Source: Candida dubliniensis CD36
Taxonomy: Eukaryota > Ascomycota > Pichiomycetes > Serinales > Debaryomycetaceae
Assembly (NCBI RefSeq): GCF_000026945.1
Contig: NC_012860.1
Location: forward strand, 744,001 to 808,000
Length of the DNA stretch: 64,000 bases
Direction: 5' to 3'
The first letter of the stretch is position 1; each line of letters opens with the position of its first letter. A program made the translations under genes and the position numbers. The notes under the pieces were generated by a model that saw only the letters and a list, made by a program, of their open reading frames with translations, ran no database searches and was not told the DNA's origin. Of this stretch, positions 19,326 to 28,648 are shown one piece after another.

Positions 19326-21102
19326 ATGGTTGAAAAACAATTCAACATAGACCTAGAGTTAAATGATACTGGTCACATAGATCCATTTTTACAAGATGAG
19401 TATGTTTTCTTTTTTTCTGGGCTTCCGACCATGAATGGTATTTTCTTTTTGTTTTTAGGTTTACTAACTTTGACAAAGAGATAAACTAAAACTCGAGGAG
19501 TTAATTCCACGAATTCTATTTGAACGTAAATCATTTTTGAATGTGACAGAAGATTCGTTGCGAAAAGAAATAGACAATTCATTGAAGCCTTCCGAAGAGG
19601 CTTCCTTAAATACTGAAGAAAGTAGAGAAGAAACAATTGAAACCGATCAACAAGAAGTTTTCAATAAACACAAGTTTGAATTATCGAAAAATATAAACAA
19701 TGCACTTAATGAAACTCAACTTTCCTTGGATTTTGTATCCTTATTATTATCTTCAGTGAAGCCAAACTTAGCCAAATCCACCGTTTCGCCTCATTTATCG
19801 AAATTTGTTAAACCAACATCTTTAAATTCGGACAGATTGGGCCAAGAAAGTAATGGTAATCAAGAGAGTAAGGTTACTGGTTCTTTTGGACAAGGATGGA
19901 AATTGGAATCACTTGGCAAGATTACTGATCTTTTTAAGGAAGCAAGTACCAATTTGAACGATCAAGTCATCAAAGAAAGACGATATTGGAATATGATAAA
20001 TTTGGTGCTAGCCAATGATGAAGTTCTATTTCGAATGAGAGATCCCCAAAACAATGCTAGAGCAATAGGAGTGAAATATGGGTATGGAGATTCAGGATCA
20101 AATTTTCATGATCAAGGTTTGGCATTGTTACGCAAGGACAACCAAACAGGAGAAATATCGTTTCACCCTATATCATCAATCAACAATGCTAAAATTGTAG
20201 AAAAAGTTTCGAAATTTATTAGGGTGAAAATCTTGAGTCAAATAGATGGGGACTATATGCTTACAGGACAGTCAGTTTTTAATTTTGATTTTCAGAAAAG
20301 CAACCAAAGTATAATCAACGACATCGAAAAGGCCAGATTCTTTTTGTTTGAGGAGGACTTGTTTCATCAATTGATACGCGAGGCAAAATTGCTAGTGAAC
20401 TACAATGTGTCAATCATATCGAATAAAATAATAATTGAAATCAACAATGTTATTATTGAAATAGAGTCTATTGTGTATGATGAGTTGAATGAGGAAGAAC
20501 TAGAAAACTACTACCAGAACATAAGTGAGTATTCCACGTTACATAATAAAAAGTGCCAGCTTATTTTGAATTATTTGAAACTTATGCTTTGTTGCTATTA
20601 TAAATATAATCTCAAATTGAAACAAAAGGTTCCCACGGCATTGACTAAATGGAAGCAAAGTAACTCACACCCTTTGATTTTGCGTCCATTGGTGGGAAAT
20701 ATGAGGCATGAGTTGAATTTGCTAAATATGAAGAGTGTTTTAGATCGATTAATGCAAGTCCATGAGACTGAACTTTCTCATTCAAAACTAGATGTGGAGA
20801 AGTTCATTAACTTGGCAACAAGAAGCAAAAAGCAAAACCCATTTCAAAAGTCGATTGAAAAACCTGTTTCAAAGTTCCATTTGGTCTTACGCAACAAAAC
20901 ATCTAATGTGTTAGACGTCAACATACAATTGACAACTAATGAGCTGTTTGTTAATCTAATCATCAATATGACTATTATTCGATTTGAGACGGAAAATGAT
21001 TTCACGAACAATGTTAATGGAATCAACGTTCTACAGCTTGGGTTTAGTGATTTCAATGAAATCGAAGAATGTTTGGATTGGTCGATTCAAAATTTTGTAT
21101 AG
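19326..21102 (+). CDS. MED17: Mediator subunit Med17 (Srb4), one intron
   Basis: Exon 1 is 19326-19399 and exon 2 is 19479-21102, together 565 residues. The long frame alone starts at a TTG and lacks a credible start. Joining it to the upstream ATG ([14 protein letters not shown]) across a GTATGT...TACTAAC intron restores an N-terminus and the conserved [14 protein letters not shown] block, which matches LEQLIP-IL-R in budding-yeast Srb4. Other matches are [56 protein letters not shown] and [11 protein letters not shown]. Med17 is the essential scaffold of the Mediator head and contacts RNA polymerase II. The orthologue in S. cerevisiae is 687 residues. The gene follows RPN3 by 175 bases on the same strand. 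Confidence 0.92.
19400..19478 (+). other. Spliceosomal intron of MED17 (79 nt)
   Basis: The donor is GTATGT and the branch point is TACTAAC at 19462-19468. The only downstream acceptor that keeps the frame is AAG at 19476-19478, ten bases past the branch point. AAG is an uncommon but tolerated acceptor in yeasts. Confidence 0.8.
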
Positions 21103-21166
21103 TATATGTACAAGTATTTAACGAAAATAATTAGAACACTGTAGCAAAACTGGCCACATGATATCA

Positions 21167-21673
21167 TTATTCATCCAATTCAATTACTCTGACCTGCTCA
21201 TCATGTGCTGTTCGAATGGCCTCGCTATTTTCTTCCACAAACTTCTTCATGCGGTAATACTTTTCATCTCTTAAGTTATTATAAATCAAGAAATTCCCCC
21301 ATATCTCGAACAACACGTATGTTATCACCAAGCTGTTGCTAACTATACTTGTAGGGACAAAGTAAATATATGCTGCCAAACAGAAATATCCCAGTAATCT
21401 GATAGGAACCAAGTTCTCAAAATAAGACCAGTTTTCGGCTAATAATGGAATCAAGTCACTAAGAGCCAAGGTAACAAACACAACTGAAGTCATGCCTAAT
21501 AATGGGTTCGTAGGTGTTAATCTAATCAATGGAACTTGCATTGCTTGTCCCAATAACACTATGAAGCCAGCCATTGACAAAGCATCAGGGTCTTTGATTA
21601 AAAAAAAGGATACGACAACCAAGGCAAAGACTCTAATATATAACAAGATTTTAGCAGACAAGAATTGCATCAC
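21167..21673 (-). CDS. ILM1: Ilm1-family membrane protein
   Basis: A 168-residue protein with four or five hydrophobic helices. It aligns by eye with S. cerevisiae Ilm1 (203 residues): FALVVVSFFLIKDPDAL, IVLLGQAMQVPLIRL, LALSDLIPLLAENWSYFENLVPIRLLGYF and FEIWGNFLIYNNLRDEK. The basic and acidic C-terminal tail is shorter than in budding yeast. ILM1 was named for increased loss of mitochondrial DNA when mutated; the protein is an ER membrane protein and its molecular role is unsettled. It converges with MED17, with 64 bases between the stops. Confidence 0.88.
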   Translation of the reverse strand: MMQFLSAKILLYIRVFALVVVSFFLIKDPDALSMAGFIVLLGQAMQVPLIRLTPTNPLLGMTSVVFVTLALSDLIPLLAENWSYFENLVPIRLLGYFCLAAYIYFVPTSIVSNSLVITYVLFEIWGNFLIYNNLRDEKYYRMKKFVEENSEAIRTAHDEQVRVIELDE

Positions 21674-22060
21674 GACTTATTGATTGAGTAAAAGATCTAC
21701 GGGAGTTAATGATGGTCCTGGAGAAAGAAAACCGAACATACTTTCAAAAAAAAAAAAAAAAAAAGAGATCAAAAGCTTAGAAAAAAGTAAGAGAATGGAA
21801 AACGCGTAGAGATTCCAGACATTGTACGATACTTTTGAGTTATACAAGCTTATCAGATTTTACGATGCCGTTGAAGAACTGTTTTCAAGAATAGATCCTA
21901 TTGATACGGAATCAAAAAGGCGATTGAAAAGTGTGGGTCAATTGTATTGGTGGCGCTAGTAAAAACAGAGCTGTAAACTCAGCTACGTTTATAGACAAAA
22001 AAAAAAAATGCAGCATGAGTCAAACCCTTTAATATACAAACTAACTAACACTCCACCAAC
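21674..22060. other. Intergenic, ILM1 promoter
   Basis: About 390 bases between the ILM1 start and the COQ6 stop. It has a poly-A run near 21747-21765 and the interrupted coding-like stretch described separately at 21795-21959. Confidence 0.5.
21795..21959 (+). other. Coding-like stretch interrupted by one TAG codon
   Basis: An ATG at 21795 is followed in frame by GAA AAC GCG, then TAG. After that, 49 codons stay open to a TAG at 21957, giving a balanced peptide (FQTLYDTFELYKLIRFYDAV and onward, ending QLYWWR). The composition is not low-complexity, unlike other short frames nearby. I recognise no family. It could be a decayed gene, a terminal exon whose upstream part is unclear, or chance. 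No donor or branch point was found upstream. Confidence 0.25.
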
Positions 22061-23503
22061 CTATCTTCCACTGATGCTTTTCATCATAAACTCTTTAATG
22101 GTACCAAGTGAATTTATGGATTTCATTCCGAATCCTCTTGCCCACACCAACGGGTAAAAATCAGTTGAGAATACCTTGTGTAGTTTATCACAGATGCCTA
22201 GTAAGGCATGATTTGAGGGCCAAGCATTGGCAACGTAATTCTCTAAAACCAAAGTTGAACCAATATCCATACCTCGATCAATTCCTTTCTCTAAAACTTC
22301 AACTAAAGCAGCCACGTCTGATTGCCCCATGTTTAATCCCTGACCAGCTAATGGATGTATAGTGTGTGCAGCATCTCCAACTAATGCTACTCTTGGGGCA
22401 ACATACGTATCAGCATGAGACATTTTCAATGGAAATTTAGCACGAGAGCCACTCAATACCTCAACAACCGGCAATGGGTATCGTTCTTCCAATTCCTCCG
22501 GATTGAATTTGGATAACCGCCATTCAATATCTTTCAATACGGAAAAATCGTTTGGATCTTCTTGCAACACGCTGTAGATATAGTTCAAGTCGACCTCTTC
22601 TAATACCATTGCGGCAGTAACAAGCTGTGGAAATATTTTTTCATTCACTTTCAAAAGCAAGTCAGCTAATTCGGGAGTGCTTGACCAAACAATTGTGGCA
22701 TTGTCTTCACTTAACGGTAAAATTGCTAATGGACCTGTGGTTAAGAACCGTTGCCATCCCACTGCTCTGAAATCTTCGTACTGCAATTTCACTGTGGCAA
22801 CAACACCAAAGGTATTGTATTGCCAGCCTCTAGACTCAATATGAGCGTATTTACGAACGGGAGAATTATAACCGTCTGCCCCAACCAACAATCTCGTTTG
22901 TATCGATTCTCCATTCTCTAGTTTGACAATCGGCCAATCCAATTTGGGTTCGCTAACGCTAGTATCTATTTCAGTCAAGTTATGATTGTCCAAATCTGGC
23001 TCTATAGGGTTAACTATTTCCACGACCTTTGAATTATCCTTAATGGTAGTTGATTTATCTTCAAGGCTTTCAATTTTAGCCAATAATGAACTCTGTATAT
23101 TAATGACCTCACACATTGCTGCCAACATGCTCTGGCCAATTGTACTGATATCAAACTCAATTCGCGAGTTTGCATCTTGTGAATCATAAGCAATAATCCC
23201 ATCATACGCTTTTACTCTGTCTTCATGAATAAAATCCCAACTCCCAACTTTATTCTGCATAAAGTCAATTGATTTTGGAGTAAGAGAGATTACTCGATTT
23301 GTATAGTCTGCTGGTGGATCTTTATGAAATTTCCGAACATTGTCCAAAGAAGAACCCTCAATAAGTGTGCACTTCAAATGCTTGGTTTTGGGGGAAGTCT
23401 TCAACGCTGCTAGTAACGTTAATCCTGCAGGCCCACCTCCAATTATCACAACATCCTGAAACTTAGTTGATGTTGCTAAAGTTCTGACAAATCTCGAAAT
23501 CAT
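22061..23503 (-). CDS. COQ6: Ubiquinone biosynthesis monooxygenase Coq6
   Basis: A 480-residue flavin-dependent aromatic hydroxylase of the UbiH/COQ6 family. It has the FAD dinucleotide motif VVIIGGGPAGLT at residues 18-29, a DG motif in LLVGADGYNSPVRK, and the second FAD-binding motif VALVGDAAHTIHPLAGQGLNMG near residue 375. The N-terminus (MISRFVRTLATSTKF) is a typical mitochondrial presequence. Coq6 hydroxylates C5 of the ubiquinone ring on the matrix side of the inner membrane, within the CoQ synthome. The length equals the budding-yeast protein (479 residues). It lies in tandem with ILM1 and SUA7 with no functional link. Confidence 0.96.
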   Translation of the reverse strand: MISRFVRTLATSTKFQDVVIIGGGPAGLTLLAALKTSPKTKHLKCTLIEGSSLDNVRKFHKDPPADYTNRVISLTPKSIDFMQNKVGSWDFIHEDRVKAYDGIIAYDSQDANSRIEFDISTIGQSMLAAMCEVINIQSSLLAKIESLEDKSTTIKDNSKVVEIVNPIEPDLDNHNLTEIDTSVSEPKLDWPIVKLENGESIQTRLLVGADGYNSPVRKYAHIESRGWQYNTFGVVATVKLQYEDFRAVGWQRFLTTGPLAILPLSEDNATIVWSSTPELADLLLKVNEKIFPQLVTAAMVLEEVDLNYIYSVLQEDPNDFSVLKDIEWRLSKFNPEELEERYPLPVVEVLSGSRAKFPLKMSHADTYVAPRVALVGDAAHTIHPLAGQGLNMGQSDVAALVEVLEKGIDRGMDIGSTLVLENYVANAWPSNHALLGICDKLHKVFSTDFYPLVWARGFGMKSINSLGTIKEFMMKSISGR

Positions 23504-23930
23504 TGACCACTATATTGAGTGTAAAGTTGTACCAAAAAGTGAAAAAAAAAAAATAAAAAGAACTAAATATAAGTTGAATAGAAAAAAAAGTGCAGCGGAA
23601 TACTACTAAAAGGGGATGCTAGAAAAGTGAAAAAAAAAAAAAAAATGAGTTCATAATTTTCCTATGGACTGTTTGTTTGTTTAATTCTCAATACAAACTG
23701 AACCGCATAATAATACTCGTTTACTACAAACGTTGTACGACAACATTGTCATTCTCTTCTTCAATTCCTTTTAGTTTCGTTTTTTTTTTTATTATTTCAT
23801 TTTTCATTAACCTATTTATTGAACTATAATACAAACTTGTTACAAAATATAAAATCCTCGTCATAAGCAAGAAAAAAAAGGGGGTGTGGAAAGAAAGAGG
23901 GAAACCATTAGAAGCAGTGTAACTACTATC
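23504..23930. other. Intergenic, COQ6 promoter
   Basis: About 430 bases with several long A and T runs, between the COQ6 start and the SUA7 stop. No other feature seen. Confidence 0.5.
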
Positions 23931-24965
23931 TCAATTCTTTGGTATTTTGTCCAATTTTACTTTACCACTTTCTATCCACGAAGGATCGATCAATTTTTCT
24001 TTCTCCTCGTACATGTACTTGTATGAAGTCTTGATAGTACCATCACTAACACCAGTTTTATCGGATATCTTGGAAGGAGGCAAGTCAAATCCAAACACTA
24101 GCGATGCCATGTAAATCACAGTTGCAGCAATTGTAGTTGGCGATCTACCTGCTAAAACCCCAACTTCCTTGCATCTTCGGGCTATGTATTCAGCACCATT
24201 TGTGACTTGTGTGTTGACACCCAAATGAGAACAGAATCTTCTAATCAAATCTTCGGCCGAGGTTTGGGTAGTTTGGATGCTGTCTTGACCGTAATATGCA
24301 GCATTAGGGTTGGCAGCATTCTTTTCACGAATGATCTTGTCCATGATCTTAAACACTTTACCAATCTCCTTACGAGGTACATTAGTCAAAGCCCATATCT
24401 CTTTGAATGAACGAGCAACATTAGCCTTTCTGCAACCAATAAAAATAGATGCAGCCATAATACTCTCCTGTGATTTTCCTCGTAATGGTTTCTCGTCATA
24501 AACCATTTTGTAAACTTCCTTGGCCCCATCCAGAACAATTTTAGGCAATTGATAACCATCACACATTTGAGAAATCTTTATATACGCTGCAGCCAATGCA
24601 TTGTCTTTTTTATCGACTAGAGATTTAGATTGTGCTCGGTTCAACTCTCTTCCAGCTTTCGTACTATCCGGAGCATAAGATATCATGGTGGACAAGTCTT
24701 CTGTGTCTAATAAAGGATTTCCCGCATCACCAACACGAGAAGGATCATCACCATTTTGGTCATCGTTACTGAATGTTCTCCATTCTGATCTCGTATCCAC
24801 AACACGATCACTCAATACTAGTCCACAACTGCCACAGACAATGTCACCTTCACTAAATCTTTCTACTAAATCTGGAGGAAATATTTTACACTCGGGACAA
24901 GTTAATGTGACATTTAAATTTGGTCCAATATACTCCTGTACTGCAGTGGATGTTGATGGCGACAT
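23931..24965 (-). CDS. SUA7: General transcription factor TFIIB
   Basis: A 344-residue TFIIB. The N-terminal zinc ribbon uses Cys23, Cys26, Cys44 and Cys47 (CPEC, then CGSC). The B-finger/reader region is [11 protein letters not shown]. Two cyclin-like repeats cover about residues 120-220 and 235-330, with [18 protein letters not shown] and [23 protein letters not shown] bridges TBP and RNA polymerase II and helps set the start site. Codon 145 (24531-24533, minus strand) is CTG: the standard code gives Leu, the Candida CUG code gives Ser. The residue is Lys in budding yeast (by recall), so a polar residue would fit. Confidence 0.97.
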   Translation of the reverse strand: MSPSTSTAVQEYIGPNLNVTLTCPECKIFPPDLVERFSEGDIVCGSCGLVLSDRVVDTRSEWRTFSNDDQNGDDPSRVGDAGNPLLDTEDLSTMISYAPDSTKAGRELNRAQSKSLVDKKDNALAAAYIKISQMCDGYQLPKIVLDGAKEVYKMVYDEKPLRGKSQESIMAASIFIGCRKANVARSFKEIWALTNVPRKEIGKVFKIMDKIIREKNAANPNAAYYGQDSIQTTQTSAEDLIRRFCSHLGVNTQVTNGAEYIARRCKEVGVLAGRSPTTIAATVIYMASLVFGFDLPPSKISDKTGVSDGTIKTSYKYMYEEKEKLIDPSWIESGKVKLDKIPKN

Positions 24966-25453
24966 AATATGCTTAGTAATACAAGCTTAAAAACTTTGTA
25001 TCAGTTCGATTGGTGAAATGCTATTGTAATCTCGAATTAACGGAACAATAAATACGCCGATATAAAGTACAACAAATACTGATCGATTTAAATAGATGTA
25101 TTAGTTGCACTGAAGGGGGGGAGGGATGAAAGTTGGTTTGAGTAGGAAGTTTGGATAACCGGTGATGATTAATGTGATGGAAATACAGAAACTTTTCTTT
25201 TCTGTTCCGTCACACTTTTTTTTATATTAATCTAGAGACACAGAAAAAAAAAGAAGAGAATAAAACGTCGTGTGACTTGACAAAACAACAGTCATCGAGA
25301 TGCAGACCAGTCTATCATTGCAGCAGAAAAGGTCATCTCAGTATGCCCTTGCGATGATCCAACTAAAAAAGTTGGCATCTTTATAGTGGAGAATAACTAT
25401 TGGTAAAAAATATATATATATAATGAGTATTATTCAGACAGTTAAAAAAATAA
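24966..25453. other. Intergenic, SUA7 promoter
   Basis: About 490 bases upstream of SUA7 up to the tRNA-Leu gene. It includes a G-rich run near 25113-25124 and a short TA repeat near 25409-25420. No reading frame is supported. Confidence 0.5.
25444..25450 (-). terminator. Pol III terminator of tRNA-Leu
   Basis: Seven T residues on the minus strand, three bases past the discriminator base of the tRNA gene. Confidence 0.75.
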
Positions 25454-25569
25454 TGAAGGGTGCGAGATTCGAACTCGCGCGGTCAACTGACCAACAGATT
25501 ACTCTGGCAAAGAAGGATTTGAACCTTCACCTTAAGTCTGTCACCTTAGACCAACTCGGTCAACCCTCC
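25454..25569 (-). tRNA. tRNA-Leu (anticodon UAA), with intron
   Basis: Read on the minus strand, the gene starts GGAGGGTTGACC and ends GCACCCTTCA. The acceptor stem GGAGGGT/ACCCTTC pairs with one G-U. The anticodon stem is ACAGA/TCTGT with loop CTTAAGA, so the anticodon is TAA. A long variable arm (GGTCA/TGACC) marks a class II tRNA, and the T-arm is GCGAG TTCGAAT CTCGC. A 31-base intron (25500-25530) interrupts it after the base 3' of the anticodon. The mature sequence is very close to S. cerevisiae tRNA-Leu(UAA). It reads UUA, one of the two dominant Leu codons in this genome. Confidence 0.96.
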
Positions 25570-26357
25570 AGTTTTGTTTAAAAATTTGTCCAAAAATTAA
25601 TATACTCATAGAAAACGGTTTATTCTAACAAACCTTGGACTGGGCTCTAACGAAAGGTCAATGGTTCAATTTATCTAATGCATCAGTTCATAATGTATTA
25701 TTAACTTAATTAGCGATTACTTTGGTGAATATGTACTGTTATCATTAACAAAATATATTGATCCTGTTTTGCTCCAAATGATTTCACCAGAATTATAACG
25801 AATTCAGACCAAATTTGTTTCTAGTGCAATATGTTGCAACACAAAATCTAGGATCTAAAAGAAATCAAATTTGCCTAACTCTTCAAATAGGTAATAAAAT
25901 TTTTAGTTAAAATAATAAAACAAAATTTGTCAGCTTACCAATTTATTTCAGGAATATTTACATCTTTAGGCTTCTTCCAGGCAATCACCATTTTAGTAGA
26001 AGGCAAGTTTCTTCCCTATTCTTTAGTCTAGTTATCAAGAGTCCAACCAAGACGTTCATGGGATAAAAATTGTAATGACTAAACAACCATTCACGTTCTA
26101 AAATGAAAAATGCATATTGTTATTATCTTGAAGTCAAGTAAACTGAACAATAAGAGTGTTATCATTTCTCTTGGAAAATAATTATACCAAAAATTCCATC
26201 TGATGATGCTACTGCCAGTTGACCAACTTGGGCATAGTATTCGCAACCTTTTGTTGTCTACACATATTCTCTTTTTTTTTTTTTACCACAATTACACCAA
26301 AAGAACATCAAGTTGGGAAAACAAAACTCCTTATCAGATACTAACTAAAGCCTAACA
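25570..26357. other. Intergenic, upstream of the small spliced gene
   Basis: About 790 bases, AT-rich and without a supported frame. A TACTAAC motif at 26339-26345 followed by TTTGCAG at 26361-26367 looks like a second branch point and acceptor. No matching GTATGT donor was found upstream. Confidence 0.45.
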
Positions 26358-26613
26358 ATGTTTGCAGTTTCTGCAATAAGTTTAGTATTTGTCGGTTTCA
26401 TATTATTCACCCTCTTTGTTCTAACGTGTATGTATAACTACCTCAAGCAGCATCGGGATTCCCTCTTACTAACGAAAAGAGGTGCCAGGCATTATTCTCA
26501 TACCTATTATATTTGTTTTGGAAATCATTAGTGGAACAATATATATGATTTCTTATTTAATAAGTTCTGATTTAGTAGAGGACAATGCTCTAGAGGGATT
26601 AATATTCACCTAG
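26358..26613 (+). CDS. Predicted small spliced membrane protein (64 residues)
   Basis: Exon 1 is 26358-26427 and exon 2 is 26489-26613. Exon 1 encodes MFAVSAISLVFVGF and onward, a first membrane helix (about 5-22). The spliced frame continues directly into a second hydrophobic helix (about 24-46, containing IILIPIIFVLEIISG), then an acidic tail (SSDLVEDNALEG). The intron has perfect yeast signals, and the CAG acceptor opens a longer frame than the unspliced one. I recognise no family. A second acceptor-like signal at 26367 leaves open an additional upstream exon, in which case the true start lies further left. The gene lies 241 bases upstream of SWP1 on the same strand. Confidence 0.45.
26428..26488 (+). 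other. Predicted intron (61 nt) of the small membrane-protein gene
   Basis: The donor GTATGT is at 26428-26433, the branch point TACTAAC at 26467-26473 and the acceptor CAG at 26486-26488. Weaker AAG and GAG triplets lie between branch point and CAG. AAG would produce an immediate stop; GAG would keep the original frame. Confidence 0.55.
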
Positions 26614-26854
26614 TAGTCATCTTTTGCAGCACCTAGTGTGAACGGATCAAGGAAGGCTGTGTGTACTTTGGTACAATTACAGTTTGGACAAAATCGCGAA
26701 GGAGAGTTCCCGTGCTATGAAAATTTCGACCACGTCAAAGAACAAGGGAGCCTGAAAAAAAAAAAAAAAAAAAAGAGAAAATAGAAATTGGCAAAAACTA
26801 AAACCTAGGAAGCTCACTTAAAACCAATCATATTAACAACACATTCGGGTCAAT

Positions 26855-27682
26855 ATGAAGACGTCAGTATTTATAGCAATCTTTAATTTACTTGTTTGTG
26901 CTCTTGCATACGCAGATTTAACAGGAACAATTAAGGTCAATGACAAAAAGATTACCCTTGGTGAATTCAATACTCAAGAAGTCAGACAATTGACAGTCAA
27001 TTCTCCAAAAGATATAATAGAAATTGACTTGAACAGTAAGGATATTGATGGTAAGCCTGACCAAATTATGATTAGTTTGGCAGATGTCCAAAATCCAGCT
27101 ATTGTTACGCATTATGTTCCTGTGGTCAAAGAATCGAAAATCAAATTGAATATCAAAGCACTTTCAATTCCAGAAGTTTTGAAAACTAAAGATAAATTAG
27201 TTTTGGCCATTGTTATTGCTGACTCAAAATCAAAGAACAACATGATTAGAAGATTGGTTGAGGTCTTGCCAAGTCCCGAATTCAAGAGTACAAGTAGGTA
27301 CCAAGCTAAACCAAGAATTGGCATACAACCAGAAATTCATCACATTTTTAAAGAGGACGAGAAGACTGTTAACCCAATTGTGCCAGTTCTATTCATAATT
27401 GCAGCTTTTACTTTACTTCTTTGTTTGTTCGGCTCATGGGTCGGTTTCATTGGAATTGACAATTTATTTAGAACTTTCAAGACTATCAGTAAAGTCCAAT
27501 TGTTGCACAACGTTAGCTTTTTGATTTCAGTTTTGGGATTTGAATTGAATTTTGCCAAGTATTATTTGGGCCAATCAATTTTCACCACTTTGTTTTATGG
27601 GTTTATTTTGAGCATCCCATGTGTTTATTTTGGAGTAAGCGTTTTGAGAAGTTTGGCAAAAAACCGTGCTTTAGGTAAGTAA
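26855..27682 (+). CDS. SWP1: Oligosaccharyltransferase subunit Swp1 (ribophorin II)
   Basis: A 275-residue protein with a cleavable signal peptide (about residues 1-20, ending ALAYA). A luminal beta-rich domain reaches about residue 170, and three membrane helices fill the C-terminal third (PVLFIIAAFTLLLCLFGSWVG, then LLHNVSFLISVLG, then LFYGFILSIPCVYFGV). This order and the size (286 residues in S. cerevisiae) fit Swp1, the ribophorin II homologue of the oligosaccharyltransferase complex. That complex transfers glycans to Asn in the ER lumen. It converges with IMP1, with 109 bases between the stops. Confidence 0.92.
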   Translation: MKTSVFIAIFNLLVCALAYADLTGTIKVNDKKITLGEFNTQEVRQLTVNSPKDIIEIDLNSKDIDGKPDQIMISLADVQNPAIVTHYVPVVKESKIKLNIKALSIPEVLKTKDKLVLAIVIADSKSKNNMIRRLVEVLPSPEFKSTSRYQAKPRIGIQPEIHHIFKEDEKTVNPIVPVLFIIAAFTLLLCLFGSWVGFIGIDNLFRTFKTISKVQLLHNVSFLISVLGFELNFAKYYLGQSIFTTLFYGFILSIPCVYFGVSVLRSLAKNRALGK

Positions 27683-27791
27683 GCTTGTGTACTATAACGC
27701 TATATCTTTATTCTATAAATCATTAAATAGAAACTTCTTTGGTTGAATAAATGACAAAACAAAAATAAACATATCCTTAAAGCATTATATA

Positions 27792-28343
27792 TCACTCATC
27801 TTGTAAAGTATTTGTTATCCATCGGAAGTTGTATAATGTGGATATTCCTTCGCTCATGGAATTAGCAGCTACAATTTTTCCAGTAATAAGCCCCATGGGT
27901 ACCACACCATAGGAACGTGAATCCAACGAGTGACATAAATTATCACCCGTACACCATACATGACCTTCTGGTATTCGAATATACTTATTATATCCATCAT
28001 GTTGTACTATTTCATTCGGGGTATTGGTTAGTTCAGATGAACTGGATGGGTCTACTAGAATCATATCCCCCGGCATCCCCGTGATCCGTTTACAGATTCT
28101 ATGACTAGGGTCGCTAGGCTTGATTGCTACAATGCAATCACCCATTTCCAAATTTCTCCCATATTTATATTTTTTCAACGCATGAACATAGTCGTGTTGG
28201 TTCTGTAATGTTGGCAACATTGATTCACCTCGAGTTTCAGTGAATTCATAGACATTTTCATGTATCAAGTGTGCTATGCATCCTGCTCTCAAAGTCCAGG
28301 ATAAAGTCGATCCAACAAACTTGAGTGATTCAAAGAATGTCAT
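27792..28343 (-). CDS. IMP1: Mitochondrial inner membrane protease subunit 1
   Basis: A 183-residue S26 (signal peptidase type) protease. The catalytic serine sits in FTETRGESMLPT and the catalytic lysine in CKRITGMPGD. The GHVWCTGDN and SLDSRSYGVVPMGLITGKIVA boxes are also present. These blocks match S. cerevisiae Imp1 (190 residues), which with Imp2 removes sorting peptides such as that of Cox2 on the intermembrane-space side. The frame stays open 47 codons upstream to 28484, but that part is a poly-Phe artefact of an A-run. Met at 28343 (MTFFESLKF) gives the expected family start, with a membrane anchor just after it. Confidence 0.93.
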   Translation of the reverse strand: MTFFESLKFVGSTLSWTLRAGCIAHLIHENVYEFTETRGESMLPTLQNQHDYVHALKKYKYGRNLEMGDCIVAIKPSDPSHRICKRITGMPGDMILVDPSSSSELTNTPNEIVQHDGYNKYIRIPEGHVWCTGDNLCHSLDSRSYGVVPMGLITGKIVAANSMSEGISTLYNFRWITNTLQDE

Positions 28344-28648
28344 TGCTCTGAGAAACGTAGGTTCATATAAGTGTATTACCATAAAAAATAGGAAGAAAAA
28401 AAAAAAAACGAGTGCATTATTCCGCGACATTGGCTGTTTTTGCAAAAAAATCGTAAATAAAATGTTGACTCTGAAAGTCCACAATTACCTTACTTTCCCT
28501 TCATACTAAATTCAGTCGTCGCTTTCCATTTAAACAGAACAATTATGTTTGTCCTGTCATGTTACAGCGTAGAAATCACTACTTTGAAACATAAATTATT
28601 TAAACTAATATACAAATGATATATAATATATATACCAAACCTGATCAC
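28344..28648. other. Intergenic, IMP1 promoter
   Basis: About 300 bases between the IMP1 start and the RPS22 stop, with A-rich runs. Nothing else seen. Confidence 0.45.

Noticed and set aside
19537..19539. TTG as start codon of MED17
   Set aside because: An upstream ATG exon and an intron with GTATGT and TACTAAC explain the N-terminus better.
25630..25700. Possible degenerate tRNA or LTR fragment after tRNA-Leu
   Set aside because: GGTTCAATTT resembles a B box, but no stems or terminal repeats could be formed.
28344..28484. 47-codon upstream extension of IMP1
   Set aside because: It is mostly poly-Phe from an A-run. Family alignment starts at the Met at 28343.
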